Assembly (NCBI GenBank): GCA_900557045.1
Contig: USQY01000028.1
Coordinates: forward strand, 1 to 20,893
Length of the DNA stretch: 20,893 bases
Reading direction: 5' to 3'
Source of the DNA: an uncultured Clostridium sp.
GTDB taxonomy: Bacteria; Bacillota; Clostridia; TANB77; CAG-508
Shown here piece by piece: positions 6,296 to 13,634 of the stretch. The position numbers were made by a program, and so were the translations under genes. How positions within the stretch are numbered: the first letter of the stretch is position 1; the number at the start of each line of letters is the position of its first letter. Under the pieces are notes generated by a model that worked only from the letters and a program-made list of their open reading frames with translations, ran no database searches and was not told where the DNA came from.

Positions 6296-7774
6296 ATGAG
6301 TGTGGGAACAAATGAAAATGTAAAAAATGTTAATGAAAATATTCAAAAATTTGAAAATGGTGACATTGTTAAGAATACAACAGTCAACACAGTTAGCGAG
6401 CTTGAAAAAACTCAAAAAATTGTAATTTTAGATGAATTATTAAGAGATACTGAAAATTCTAAAAAGGAATTTTTAGAGGATTATTCAGGCCAAAAATCAG
6501 AAAATGAAAACATAGAAAATAACGAAATTTTAAATTCAGAAAATTCAAAACAATTTACACAACAACAACCTAGTATACAAGAAATGAAATCAGAAAACAC
6601 TCAAAATGATATTTCTCAAGAAAATCTAATAAATAATTCCCAGGAAAATGTTATAAATGAAATTACTGCGCCCGCAGAGACACTTAAAAATATAGAAGAA
6701 CAAGCCACACAAACATGTGTAGAAGTATGTATAGAAGAATGTGAGGAAGAACAACACGAACCACAAAATATTGAAACACCTGTACAAGCCGTTGTTGAAA
6801 ACACAGCAAATATGCAAAAACAAGCTTCTGAAAATATAATAACAAATAAAGAAAAAAAACAAGAAAATTCAGATATAGTAAAAGAAGAAAACTTAGAAGA
6901 AAAAGAAAAAAGACATACACAAGATAAAAAAGATTATCGATTAGAAAGAATACTTTTTGATAGAATAAATGCAATGCAAGGGAAAATTAAAGAATCATTA
7001 GAATTAATAAAAAAATTCGAAAGAATAAATGCTAAAGAAGAAAATTTACCAAATATAGTAACAACATTGCATGATAAACTAACACAAGAAGTTATAAAAC
7101 AATTTAGAACAGTTGGAATAGAATTTAATATGAAGTCATATTTAGTACAATCAATAGTATCTGATTTATTAAATAAATTTGAAGAAGGAATAACAGAATT
7201 TAAAGATTGTTCAGAAAATTTGAATTTTGTAAGGGAAGTACAAGATGATTTCGAATCAAAAGTAGAATTAGTTTCTACAAGTAAAGTGAAAAACCTAATT
7301 GCTCGTTTAAGAGGTTTATTCAAACCTGAAAGAAAACAAGAAAAATTAGAGCAATTAGAAAGAGAAAGACAAGAAAGGAAATTAGAAGAGGCAAATATAC
7401 ATTTAATAAAATATAAATTTAAAAATAATGAATTAGAAAAATATACTATAAAAAACAATATAGTACATAGTTTAACTAGAGAAATATTAACTGGTCATGG
7501 TTCTGGTTTAAACTTAACATTAAATCAGTTTATAGAACAAAAAATTACTCCAGAAATGAAAAAATTAGGATTAGAAAATTTAATACCTCAACTTGAAGAA
7601 AATATAATAGAAGAATATAAGGAAAAATTTAATAATGCGCAAAAAGAAGATATATTAAACATGCAAGTGGGGGAATTAAAAAGAAATATTAAATCTAGTA
7701 GAGTAGGGTATATTCGCACAAAAGTTAATTTAATTAATTTAACAACTCAAGAAGAAAAAAGAATGGTAGTTTAA
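6296..7774 (+). CDS. Unrecognised 492-residue acidic protein with CxxxCxxxC motif
   Basis: I do not recognise a family. Residues 1 to about 190 are very rich in Glu, Asn, Gln and Lys, read as disordered and contain drifted repeats around SEN/SQEN. Within this part C141-VEV-C145-IEE-C149 puts three cysteines four residues apart in an acidic stretch, compatible with one face of a helix, metal binding or cross-linking. Residues 205-492 are more ordered and strongly helical, including a charged segment (KPERKQEKLEQLERERQERK) likely to be coiled coil. There is no signal peptide or membrane segment. Start choice is uncertain: the ATG at 6296 has AGAAGAGG only 2 nt upstream, and a TTG at 6278 would add six residues. 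A strong terminator follows, so it appears to be its own transcription unit. Confidence 0.75.
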   Translation: MSVGTNENVKNVNENIQKFENGDIVKNTTVNTVSELEKTQKIVILDELLRDTENSKKEFLEDYSGQKSENENIENNEILNSENSKQFTQQQPSIQEMKSENTQNDISQENLINNSQENVINEITAPAETLKNIEEQATQTCVEVCIEECEEEQHEPQNIETPVQAVVENTANMQKQASENIITNKEKKQENSDIVKEENLEEKEKRHTQDKKDYRLERILFDRINAMQGKIKESLELIKKFERINAKEENLPNIVTTLHDKLTQEVIKQFRTVGIEFNMKSYLVQSIVSDLLNKFEEGITEFKDCSENLNFVREVQDDFESKVELVSTSKVKNLIARLRGLFKPERKQEKLEQLERERQERKLEEANIHLIKYKFKNNELEKYTIKNNIVHSLTREILTGHGSGLNLTLNQFIEQKITPEMKKLGLENLIPQLEENIIEEYKEKFNNAQKEDILNMQVGELKRNIKSSRVGYIRTKVNLINLTTQEEKRMVV

Positions 7775-7824
7775 TTTAAACATTTGTAAAATTAAAAAAC
7801 ATATTATATATGGTATATATTGCG

Positions 7825-7883
7825 AAAAATTCCTAATAAAACGCAAACAAAAAGTATTGTTTGATATTATTTAGGAATTTTTT
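7825..7883 (+). terminator. Two-part intrinsic terminator
   Basis: The outer stem AAAAATTCCTAA (7825-7836) pairs with TTAGGAATTTTT (7871-7882) and runs into a T tract. Inside it CAAACAA (7844-7850) and TTGTTTG (7857-7863) form a perfect 7-bp hairpin with a 6-nt loop. It ends the unknown acidic protein's transcript. Confidence 0.85.
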
Positions 7884-7894
7884 TTATAAAAATG

Positions 7895-7940
7895 GTTATA
7901 TTATAAAAATAGTATATTATGAAAATTGTTATATTATAAA
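7895..7940 (+). repeat. 13-bp direct repeat in the oxidoreductase promoter region
   Basis: GTTATATTATAAA occurs at 7895-7907 and 7928-7940, 33 bp apart start to start (three helical turns). The second copy contains -10-like sequence just upstream of the ribosome binding site. It may be a regulator site or simple A/T redundancy. Confidence 0.35.
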
Positions 7941-7961
7941 CAAGAAAGGAATGGTATTTTT

Positions 7962-9026
7962 ATGGATAAAAGAATTAAAGTTGTCCAATATGGAGTTGGA
8001 AAAATGTCAGTATATACAATGAGGTATGTACTAGAAAAAGGAGGAGAAATAGTAGGTGCAATAGATATAAATCCTAATGTAATAGGAAAAGATATTGGAG
8101 AAATAATAGGTACAGAAAAGAAAAATGTAACAATTGTTTCAGCAGAAAATGCAGAGGAAATGCTAAAACAAACTAAGCCAGATATATGTATTGTTACAAC
8201 AATGAGTTTACTATCAGATCTTGAGGAACCATTAATGTTATGTGCAAGATTGGGAATAAATGCAATAACTACATGTGAAGAGGCATTTTATCCTATAAAT
8301 TCAAATCCAGAGTTAACAAATAAAATAGATAAATTGGCAAAGGAAAATAATTGTACAATTACTGGTAGTGGTTACCAAGATATTTATTGGGGACAATTAA
8401 TTTCATCAATTGCAGGTTCAACACAAACAATAAGAAAAATAAAGGGAAGTTCAAGTTATAATGTTGAAGAATATGGAATAGCTTTAGCGGAGGCACATGG
8501 AGCAGGGCTTGATTTAAAAACTTTTGAAGAAAAAATAGCATCAGTAGATAATATAAGTGAAAAAGCAAGACAAGAATTAATAAATAAAGGTGAATTTTTA
8601 CCTTCATATATGTGGAATGTAAATGGCTGGTTATGTTCTAAATTAGGATTAACACCTATATCACAAACTCAAAAATGTGTGCCACAAACTTATAAGGATG
8701 ATATTTTTTCTACAACATTAAATATGACAGTAAAAGCTGGTAATGCTACTGGAATGAGTGCAGTTGTTACAACAGAAACTAAAGAGGGAATTGTTATTGA
8801 AAGTGAGTGTATAGGAAAGGTATATTCTAAAGAGGATTATGATAAGAATGAGTGGACAGTTGAGGGCGAACCTACTACATCAATTGTGGTGGCTAAACCA
8901 TCTACTGTGGAGTTGACTTGTGCTACTATTGTTAATAGGATTCCTGATGTTATTAATTCAGTGCCGGGGTATGTTACTACGGATAAGTTTGGAGAGTTGA
9001 ATTTTAAGAGTAAGATTACAAAATAA
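7962..9026 (+). CDS. NAD(P)-dependent oxidoreductase, 2,4-diaminopentanoate dehydrogenase-like
   Basis: A 354-residue protein with an N-terminal Rossmann fold: VVQYGVGKMS (7-16) is the dinucleotide-binding turn and EIVGAIDINP the acidic second strand. The middle part (TTCEEAFYP, GSGYQDIYWGQL) and overall plan resemble the dihydrodipicolinate-reductase-like amine dehydrogenases, including clostridial 2,4-diaminopentanoate dehydrogenase of ornithine fermentation. None of that pathway's other genes (ornithine aminomutase, AKP thiolase) is nearby, so the substrate remains unproven. The ATG at 7962 follows AAAGGA at 7944-7949; an upstream in-frame TTG adds nothing conserved. Codons in the last 200 bp shift from A-ending to G/T-ending, in step with the repeat element beyond the gene. 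Confidence 0.7.
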   Translation: MDKRIKVVQYGVGKMSVYTMRYVLEKGGEIVGAIDINPNVIGKDIGEIIGTEKKNVTIVSAENAEEMLKQTKPDICIVTTMSLLSDLEEPLMLCARLGINAITTCEEAFYPINSNPELTNKIDKLAKENNCTITGSGYQDIYWGQLISSIAGSTQTIRKIKGSSSYNVEEYGIALAEAHGAGLDLKTFEEKIASVDNISEKARQELINKGEFLPSYMWNVNGWLCSKLGLTPISQTQKCVPQTYKDDIFSTTLNMTVKAGNATGMSAVVTTETKEGIVIESECIGKVYSKEDYDKNEWTVEGEPTTSIVVAKPSTVELTCATIVNRIPDVINSVPGYVTTDKFGELNFKSKITK

Positions 9027-9049
9027 GATTATAAAGTGAATTAAGAGGT

Positions 9050-9087
9050 AAAGTTGCTGGAGAATGGGGTCTTTGGCGACTTTTTTT
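9050..9087 (+). terminator. Intrinsic terminator after the oxidoreductase gene
   Basis: AAAGTTGCT (9050-9058) pairs with GGCGACTTT (9075-9083) using two G-U wobbles, around a 16-nt loop. A seven-T run (9081-9087) follows. Confidence 0.7.
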
Positions 9088-9128
9088 GTGAGGTTTATTT
9101 TGGAAAAAATTTTTTTGGGGGGAGTGAC

Positions 9129-9286
9129 GAGAGAAAAAATTTGTTACTTTTGAAAAAATAAATTCCTCCAAACGCGGTGGAGTGCGTAGCGTGTTTGAGG
9201 TGGTTGTTACGATAATGACTTGGGTTAGATGTTTTGGGGCTTAGGTCGGAGATTTGTTTTTTCAAAAGTAAAAATTTCTTTCTCCG
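9129..9286 (+). repeat. 158-bp structured intergenic repeat, copy 1
   Basis: The first of four copies of one element. It opens with GAGAGAAAAAATTTGTTACT and closes with CAAAAGTAAAAATTTCTTTC followed by TCCG; the two ends are imperfect reverse complements over about 30 nt (one bulge, two or three mismatches). Inside are the variable hairpin around AAACGCGGTGG and a core starting TTGTTACGATAATGACTTGG at 9204. The flanking 3' sequence (GGGGTGAGAGATAAG) also resembles that of copies 2 and 3, so the mobile or duplicated unit may be about 200 bp. It lies between a terminator and the tetR promoter. No open frame on either strand looks like a protein. Confidence 0.85.
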
Positions 9287-9358
9287 AGTGGGGTGAGAGA
9301 TAAGAAAAAAATTTTTTTTGTGAATGAGGAAAGAGGTAAAAGATAAAAATTTTGGCAC

Positions 9359-9387
9359 TTGACAGGCACTAAAGTAAGTGGTATACT
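9359..9387 (+). promoter_or_regulatory. tetR promoter, near-consensus
   Basis: TTGACA (9359-9364), a 17-nt spacer (9365-9381) and TATACT (9382-9387) form a strong sigma-A-type promoter. The -10 box lies inside a 35-bp palindrome. Confidence 0.85.
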
Positions 9388-9415
9388 AATATACTGTAAT
9401 GGTATAGTGGTATAC
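9381..9415. promoter_or_regulatory. 35-bp palindromic operator of the TetR regulator
   Basis: GTATAC-TAA-TATAC (9381-9394) and GTATA-GTG-GTATAC (9402-9415) are inverted around a 7-nt centre, each arm itself made of two GTATA-type blocks. The operator starts at the -10 box, so a bound repressor would block initiation. The neighbouring tetR gene makes autoregulation the natural reading. The double half-site arrangement could hold two dimers, as known for QacR-type TetR proteins. Confidence 0.8.
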
Positions 9416-9433
9416 AGAAAGGAAGTGAATAAA

Positions 9434-10000
9434 ATGAAGGAACAGCAAATCATAGAGGCTGCAAGAAAATTGTTTGGTAAATATGGATTTAAAAAAGTAA
9501 CAATGGATGAAATTGCTAGAGAGGCTAATGTTACTAAAAAAACAGTGTATACTTATTTTAGTAGTAAAGAGGAGCTGTTTAAATATTTTATTGATGAAGA
9601 GTTGAAAAATATGAAGAAAATTATTGAGGAAGTTGAAGCAAAAAATGAGGATTTTTATGAGACTGTTCATCAGGCAATTTATCAATTGCTTAAATATAAA
9701 AACAAAAGAAAGTTTCTTAAGAATGCTATAAGTGAAGCTGAAATATTAAAAGATCCAATAATAATTAAAGATTTAAAGATTATTGATACTGAGATACAAA
9801 AGTATATAAAACAAAAATTAATTGATTCTATTGAAAAAAATTATATTGAGGTGACTAATGTTGATATTGCAACTTTTCTTATATACAAAATGTACATTGC
9901 TTTAATGTTTGATTGGAATGTTGAAAATGAAAAATTAGATGAGGAAGTTATTGCAGATAATATTTTGAAATTTTTAAAGTCAGGATTAGGTAAAAGATAA
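9434..10000 (+). CDS. TetR/AcrR-family transcriptional regulator
   Basis: A 188-residue repressor. Residues 1-50 hold the TetR helix-turn-helix (IIEAARKLFGKYGFKKVT, then MDEIAREANVTKKTVYTYF and SSKEELF), a close match to the family. The helical C-terminal part binds an unknown ligand. The ATG at 9434 is preceded by AAAGGAAGTG (9418-9427); longer in-frame versions would start inside the promoter and operator. Downstream YhgE/Pip and HdeD-like membrane protein genes are the likely targets, as TetR-YhgE pairs are common in Firmicutes, but no second copy of the operator is seen before yhgE; read-through from the tetR promoter would put all three under it. Confidence 0.92.
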   Translation: MKEQQIIEAARKLFGKYGFKKVTMDEIAREANVTKKTVYTYFSSKEELFKYFIDEELKNMKKIIEEVEAKNEDFYETVHQAIYQLLKYKNKRKFLKNAISEAEILKDPIIIKDLKIIDTEIQKYIKQKLIDSIEKNYIEVTNVDIATFLIYKMYIALMFDWNVENEKLDEEVIADNILKFLKSGLGKR

Positions 10001-10020
10001 ATTTTGCAGTAAAATAAGTA

Positions 10021-10150
10021 TCAATTAAGAGATAAGTTATAAGCAGAATAAATATTGTTCAAAAGATAGGTTAAAAGATAGGTTATAAGAAAAAACAATA
10101 TTGCTCAAGAGATAATTTTTAAGTCAAAATAAATATTGGTTAAAAATTAA
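10021..10150 (+). repeat. Degenerate direct repeats between tetR and yhgE
   Basis: A block starting GATAAGTTATAAG at 10031 with AATATTGTTCAAAAGATA recurs 46 bp later at 10077 as GATAGGTTATAAG with AATATTGCTCAAGAGATA, and a weaker third copy (AATATTGGTTAAAAATTAAG) ends near 10150. The 193-bp gap holds no gene, no clear promoter and no terminator, so it may form part of a tetR-yhgE transcript leader. Confidence 0.55.
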
Positions 10151-10211
10151 GTATTAAACAAAAGTTAAATATAAAAGGTTGAATTAAAATTATATGAAAG
10201 AAGGATGTATA

Positions 10212-12347
10212 ATGAAAGATAATAAAACTATGAGAATTGTTATTTTTATAGTAGTAATGTTAATTCCAATAATCTATAGTTTCTTTTATTTGAAATCATA
10301 TTGGAATCCATATGGAAATTTACAAGATATGAAAGTAGCAATTGTTAATTTAGACGAAGGAGAAAATGGAGAAAACCAAGGTCAAAAAATTGTAAATAAA
10401 CTAAAGGATAAAAATGTTGTAAATATATGTGATGTAAGTAAAAGGGAGGCTACAAGTGGTTTAGAAAATGAAGATTATTATGCTGTAATTACAATACCTG
10501 AAAATTTTACTAAAGATTTAAATAGTGCTGGAGAAGTTGATAAAAAAGTTGTTCAAATTACATATTCTCCAAATCAAAAAATGAATTATTTAGCTTCACA
10601 AATTATCAACAAGGTTGTAACAGCAACAGAGGAACAAATCAAAGCTGAGGTTGCTAGTAAAACAGTTGATACACTTGCTGATAATTTAAAAGAGGTTCCA
10701 GAAAGTCTTCAAAAAGTATCAGATGGTACAGAAAAAATTTTAAATGGAGCTACAAATTTATCAAATGGGCTTAATGAGTTAAATAATGGAACAAATACTT
10801 TAAAAAATAGTTATAATGAGTTTAATAGCGGCGTAAATTCTGCTTATCAAGGAAGTAGAGAGTTAGATAATGGTTCTACAAAAGTTAATTCAGGAATTGA
10901 TGAGTTGCAATCAGGAGCTAATCAACTAAATGCTGGTATAGAAAAAATTAATAATGAGTTGGATAATACAGATTTAAATAAATTAAATCTTTTAGTATTA
11001 GGAATAACTGAATTAGATGATGGTGTTAATGGAAAAGAAGGCTTAAAAAATGGAGTTGATTCATATGTTGAAGGAACAGAAAAGTTAGCTAATGGAGTTA
11101 TTACATTGGATTCAACATTAGATGAAGAAATTGCGAAATATCAAGCAATCTATACAAATACAAGTCTTAGTATAGATGTTAGAACACAAGCTGGTATTGC
11201 ATTAAAAACTTTGCAAGAAGTTAAATTTGAAATAAATGATACATCAAAAGGAAAAAGTTTAGTTAGTGGGGCTAAAGAGTTAACTACAAAAGATAAAACT
11301 AAAATGACAGTTGGTGATAAGTTGAAATATGGTGCATCAAAACTTAGTGCAGGTGCTACTAAGTTAAATGATGGAATTGATGATATTAAAAACTTAGGTA
11401 ATAGTGTAATAGAATTAAAAACAAATTTAGCAAAGATTCAATCAGGAACAGGTTCTTTAGTAAATGGTATTACACAATTGAAATCAGGTTCAAATAAGTT
11501 AAATTTTGGTAGTGATTCATTAGAAAATGGATTGAAAACTTTAAATGCAAGTTCAACGCAAATTCAGTCTGCATTAAATACAATAAGTGATGGAACAAAT
11601 AGTGCATATAATGGAAGTATTGAATTGAAAAATGGAGTTAATACTTTAAAAAATGAAGTTGATAATGGAATTAGTAATTCAGAAAAAGAGTTGGATAAAT
11701 TGGATGGATTAAGTAATCATGTGGCAAATCCAGTAGAAGTAGTAGAAAAAGATTATGGTGAAGTTACTTCTTATGGTATTGCATTTACACCATTATTTTT
11801 ATCTATAGGATTATGGGTAGGAGCTTTAATGTGTTATGTTGTTTTATATTATGATCAAAAACATAGATTTGGTGTGTTAGATAGTGATTACAAAAATAAA
11901 TTTAAACAAAATGCATTATATTTAGGATTAGGAGCTATCCAGGGTATTGCTACAGCTTTGTTGCTAAAATTAGGATTAGGTTTTGAGGTTGAAAGTATGC
12001 CAATATTCTTTTTAGTAAGTGCTTTAATGGGAGTATGTTTTACAGCTATTATTCAATTCTTAATTAGAACTTTTGGTGATGTGGGAAAATTCTTAGCATT
12101 AATAATTCTAGTTTTACAATTAGCAGCAGCTGGTGGAACATTCCCTGTTGATACAATTGATAAAGGTTTCCAATGGTTAAATCCACTATTGCCAATGACA
12201 TATACAATAAAACTTGTTAAAGATTGCTTGATATCTACAAATGTTAATTTTTTAGCGCATAATTTATTTATAATTATTGCTATTACAGTGGTTGCATTTA
12301 TATGTACTTGCGGAATTGAGATTTTTAGAAAGAAAAAAGAATTATAA
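10212..12347 (+). CDS. yhgE: YhgE/Pip-family membrane protein
   Basis: A 711-residue integral membrane protein of the YhgE/Pip (phage infection protein) family, related to ABC-2-type membrane proteins and to the EsaA component of type VII secretion. One transmembrane helix near the N-terminus (RIVIFIVVMLIPIIYSFFYL) is followed by an outside part with DMKVAIVNLDEG, then a long central stalk of repeated L-x-x-G and LxNGxxxL units (about 165-500), predicted as extended coiled coil. Five further hydrophobic segments occupy about 525-705, ending in RKKKEL. Start: AAGGA ends 6 nt before the ATG at 10212. The next gene begins 20 nt after its stop, so they form an operon. Known roles include phage adsorption and export; the cargo here is unknown. 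Confidence 0.88.
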   Translation: MKDNKTMRIVIFIVVMLIPIIYSFFYLKSYWNPYGNLQDMKVAIVNLDEGENGENQGQKIVNKLKDKNVVNICDVSKREATSGLENEDYYAVITIPENFTKDLNSAGEVDKKVVQITYSPNQKMNYLASQIINKVVTATEEQIKAEVASKTVDTLADNLKEVPESLQKVSDGTEKILNGATNLSNGLNELNNGTNTLKNSYNEFNSGVNSAYQGSRELDNGSTKVNSGIDELQSGANQLNAGIEKINNELDNTDLNKLNLLVLGITELDDGVNGKEGLKNGVDSYVEGTEKLANGVITLDSTLDEEIAKYQAIYTNTSLSIDVRTQAGIALKTLQEVKFEINDTSKGKSLVSGAKELTTKDKTKMTVGDKLKYGASKLSAGATKLNDGIDDIKNLGNSVIELKTNLAKIQSGTGSLVNGITQLKSGSNKLNFGSDSLENGLKTLNASSTQIQSALNTISDGTNSAYNGSIELKNGVNTLKNEVDNGISNSEKELDKLDGLSNHVANPVEVVEKDYGEVTSYGIAFTPLFLSIGLWVGALMCYVVLYYDQKHRFGVLDSDYKNKFKQNALYLGLGAIQGIATALLLKLGLGFEVESMPIFFLVSALMGVCFTAIIQFLIRTFGDVGKFLALIILVLQLAAAGGTFPVDTIDKGFQWLNPLLPMTYTIKLVKDCLISTNVNFLAHNLFIIIAITVVAFICTCGIEIFRKKKEL

Positions 12348-12367
12348 TTTACAAAGGAGTGATTAGT

Positions 12368-12907
12368 ATGTTATTAGAATATATAAAAAAATATGAAAAA
12401 GGTTCTATAGTAACATCAATTTTAATGATAATTGTATCAATATTATTAATAGCTATGCCTGAAACAGTATTGAATACAGCAATTATGGCTGTGGCTATAA
12501 TGATATTAGTTGGAGGTATAATACATATAGTGTCTTATATAATTACTGATAAAGAGATGAAAGTTTTTAGTAGTGAGTTATTTCAGGGAATTTTAGCAGT
12601 GATTTCGAGTGTGGTTATGTTGAAGTTTAAGTCTAGTATTATGAGTGTTGTGCCAATAGTAGTTGGTGTTTTGGTTATTATTGAAAGTATAATGAAGTTT
12701 CAGTTGGCTTTTAATTTGAGAGGCGTTGATAAGGGTTGGTTTGTTTTGTTGATTGTTTCTGTGGTGTATATTGGTTTGGGTGTTTTGGTTATTGTAAAAC
12801 CTTTTGATACTGTGGTTGCTGTTACTGTTGCTTCTGGGGTTGTGTTGTTGATTACGGAGGTTTGTAATTTGGTTGAGAGTTTGTGTGTGTTGAGGAAATT
12901 GAAATAG
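12368..12907 (+). CDS. HdeD/DUF308-family membrane protein
   Basis: A 179-residue protein with six hydrophobic segments arranged as three pairs, as in the HdeD (DUF308) family associated with acid or envelope stress in enterobacteria; its molecular function is not known. AAAGGAG (12353-12359) lies 8 nt before the ATG, and the gene follows yhgE by 20 nt, so it is translated from the same mRNA. A striking feature is a mid-gene codon switch: 8 of 9 leucines up to 12595 use TTA, and all 14 from 12620 onward use TTG, while valine moves from GTA to GTT/GTG. The frame stays intact across the switch. Confidence 0.8.
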   Translation: MLLEYIKKYEKGSIVTSILMIIVSILLIAMPETVLNTAIMAVAIMILVGGIIHIVSYIITDKEMKVFSSELFQGILAVISSVVMLKFKSSIMSVVPIVVGVLVIIESIMKFQLAFNLRGVDKGWFVLLIVSVVYIGLGVLVIVKPFDTVVAVTVASGVVLLITEVCNLVESLCVLRKLK

Positions 12908-12923
12908 GAATGTGTTGTGATTG

Positions 12924-12969
12924 GCGAGGTTACTTTTGGAGTAGCCTCGCTATTATGATGCTTTTTTTT
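12924..12969 (+). terminator. Hairpin terminator after the yhgE operon
   Basis: GCGAGGTTAC (12924-12933) and GTAGCCTCGC (12941-12950) form a 10-bp GC-rich stem with one wobble and a 7-nt loop. An eight-T run (12962-12969) follows 11 nt later, farther than usual, so termination may be partial. Confidence 0.65.
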
Positions 12970-12994
12970 GTGTGGTGCTTGTTGGAGTGGTGGG

Positions 12995-13012
12995 AAAATT
13001 TTTCTTTCTCCG
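12995..13012 (+). repeat. Isolated right end of the 158-bp repeat
   Basis: AAAATTTTTCTTTCTCCG matches the 3' terminus of the four full copies but has no left part before it. Together with copy 2 it makes the first boundary of the tandem duplication. Confidence 0.6.
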
Positions 13013-13402
13013 AATGGGGTGGGAGGTAAGAAGATAAAATTTTTTTGGGGTAGTGCCGAGAGAAAAAATTTGTTACTTTTGAAAAAATAAATTCCTCCAA
13101 ACGCGGTGGGGTGAGTATTGCGTTTGAGGAAGTTGTTACGATAATGACTTGGGTTAAATGTTTTGGGGCTTAGGTTGGAGATTTTTTTTAAAAGTAAAAA
13201 TTTCTTTCTCCGAATGGGTGGGAGGTAAGAAGATAAAATTTTTTTGGGGTAGTGCCGAGAGAAAAAATTTGTTACTTTTGAAAAAATAAATTCCTCCAAA
13301 CGCGGTGGGGTGAGTATTGCGTTTGAGGAAGTTGTTACGATAATGACTTGGGTTAAATGTTTGAGGGCTCAGGTCGGAGATTTGTTTTTTTAAAAGTAAA
13401 AA
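13001..13402 (+). repeat. Tandem duplication of a ~200-bp unit carrying the repeat element
   Basis: Unit A (13001-13200) and unit B (13201-13402) align end to end. They differ by one G in the GGGG run near the start, a handful of changes around 13160-13180 versus 13360-13380, and a short T-run length difference. Both begin TTTCTTTCTCCGAATGGG. The high identity implies a recent event. The 727-bp gap between the HdeD-like gene and clpB consists of the terminator, these units and the clpB promoter. Confidence 0.85.
13058..13212 (+). repeat. 158-bp-type structured intergenic repeat, copy 2
   Basis: 155 bp with the same terminal inverted sequences as copy 1 and the core TTGTTACGATAATGACTTGG starting at 13133. 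The internal hairpin is clearer here: CCTCCAAACGC pairs with GCGTTTGAGG with one bulged C. Same orientation as the other copies. Confidence 0.85.
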
Positions 13403-13414
13403 TTTCTTTCTCCG
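13257..13414 (+). repeat. 158-bp structured intergenic repeat, copy 3
   Basis: 158 bp, almost identical to copy 2 in its left two-thirds but closer to copies 1 and 4 in the right part (GGCTCAGGTCGGAG as in copy 4). Core from 13332. This mosaic look suggests gene conversion among copies. Confidence 0.85.
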
Positions 13415-13508
13415 AATGGGGGGTGGGAGGTAAGAGAGTAAAAATGAGGTTGGAAAGTAAGGTGTAAAAAAATTTTTTGTAATGTGGTTTTAGAGAAGTT
13501 GATTTGTA

Positions 13509-13536
13509 GAGTGCATTTTTTAAAAAATTAGCACTC
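13509..13536. other. Dyad formed by GAGTGC and the CIRCE left half
   Basis: GAGTGC (13509-13514) mirrors GCACTC (13531-13536) around TTTTTTAAAAAA. It gives an alternative pairing partner for the left CIRCE half, or a second, divergent HrcA half-site. There is no equivalent before hsp20. Confidence 0.4.
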
Positions 13537-13570
13537 TCGTATTGACTCTGCTAAAAAATGGTAGTATAAT
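13528..13570 (+). promoter_or_regulatory. clpB promoter embedded in a CIRCE (HrcA) operator
   Basis: TTAGCACTC (13528-13536), 9 nt, and CTCTGCTAA (13546-13554) form a CIRCE variant. TTGACT (13542-13547) and TATAAT (13565-13570) are 17 nt apart. The right half ends 10 nt before the -10 box, exactly as at hsp20. HrcA repression is inferred. Confidence 0.85.
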
Positions 13571-13634
13571 AGAAAGATGGATAGAATAATGACTACAAAA
13601 ATAAGTAATAATATATAAAAAGGAGGGGTTAGTT

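Noticed and set aside
8800..9300. Diversity-generating retroelement as the cause of the A-poor patches
   Set aside because: No reverse transcriptase, no template/variable repeat pair, and the codon switch is mostly synonymous, unlike adenine mutagenesis of a variable protein region.
12700..13299. A 199-codon open frame on the - strand across the tandem repeat, and a similar 87-codon frame at 9095-9358
   Set aside because: They share a Phe/Lys/Ser-rich stretch only because both run through copies of the repeat. They overlap the HdeD-like gene antisense or lie in intergenic DNA, lack ribosome binding sites and do not resemble proteins. Similar spurious frames are easily produced by dispersed repeats.
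13001..13414. CRISPR-like array at the tandem repeat
   Set aside because: Only two long units of about 200 bp with no spacer-repeat alternation and no cas genes.
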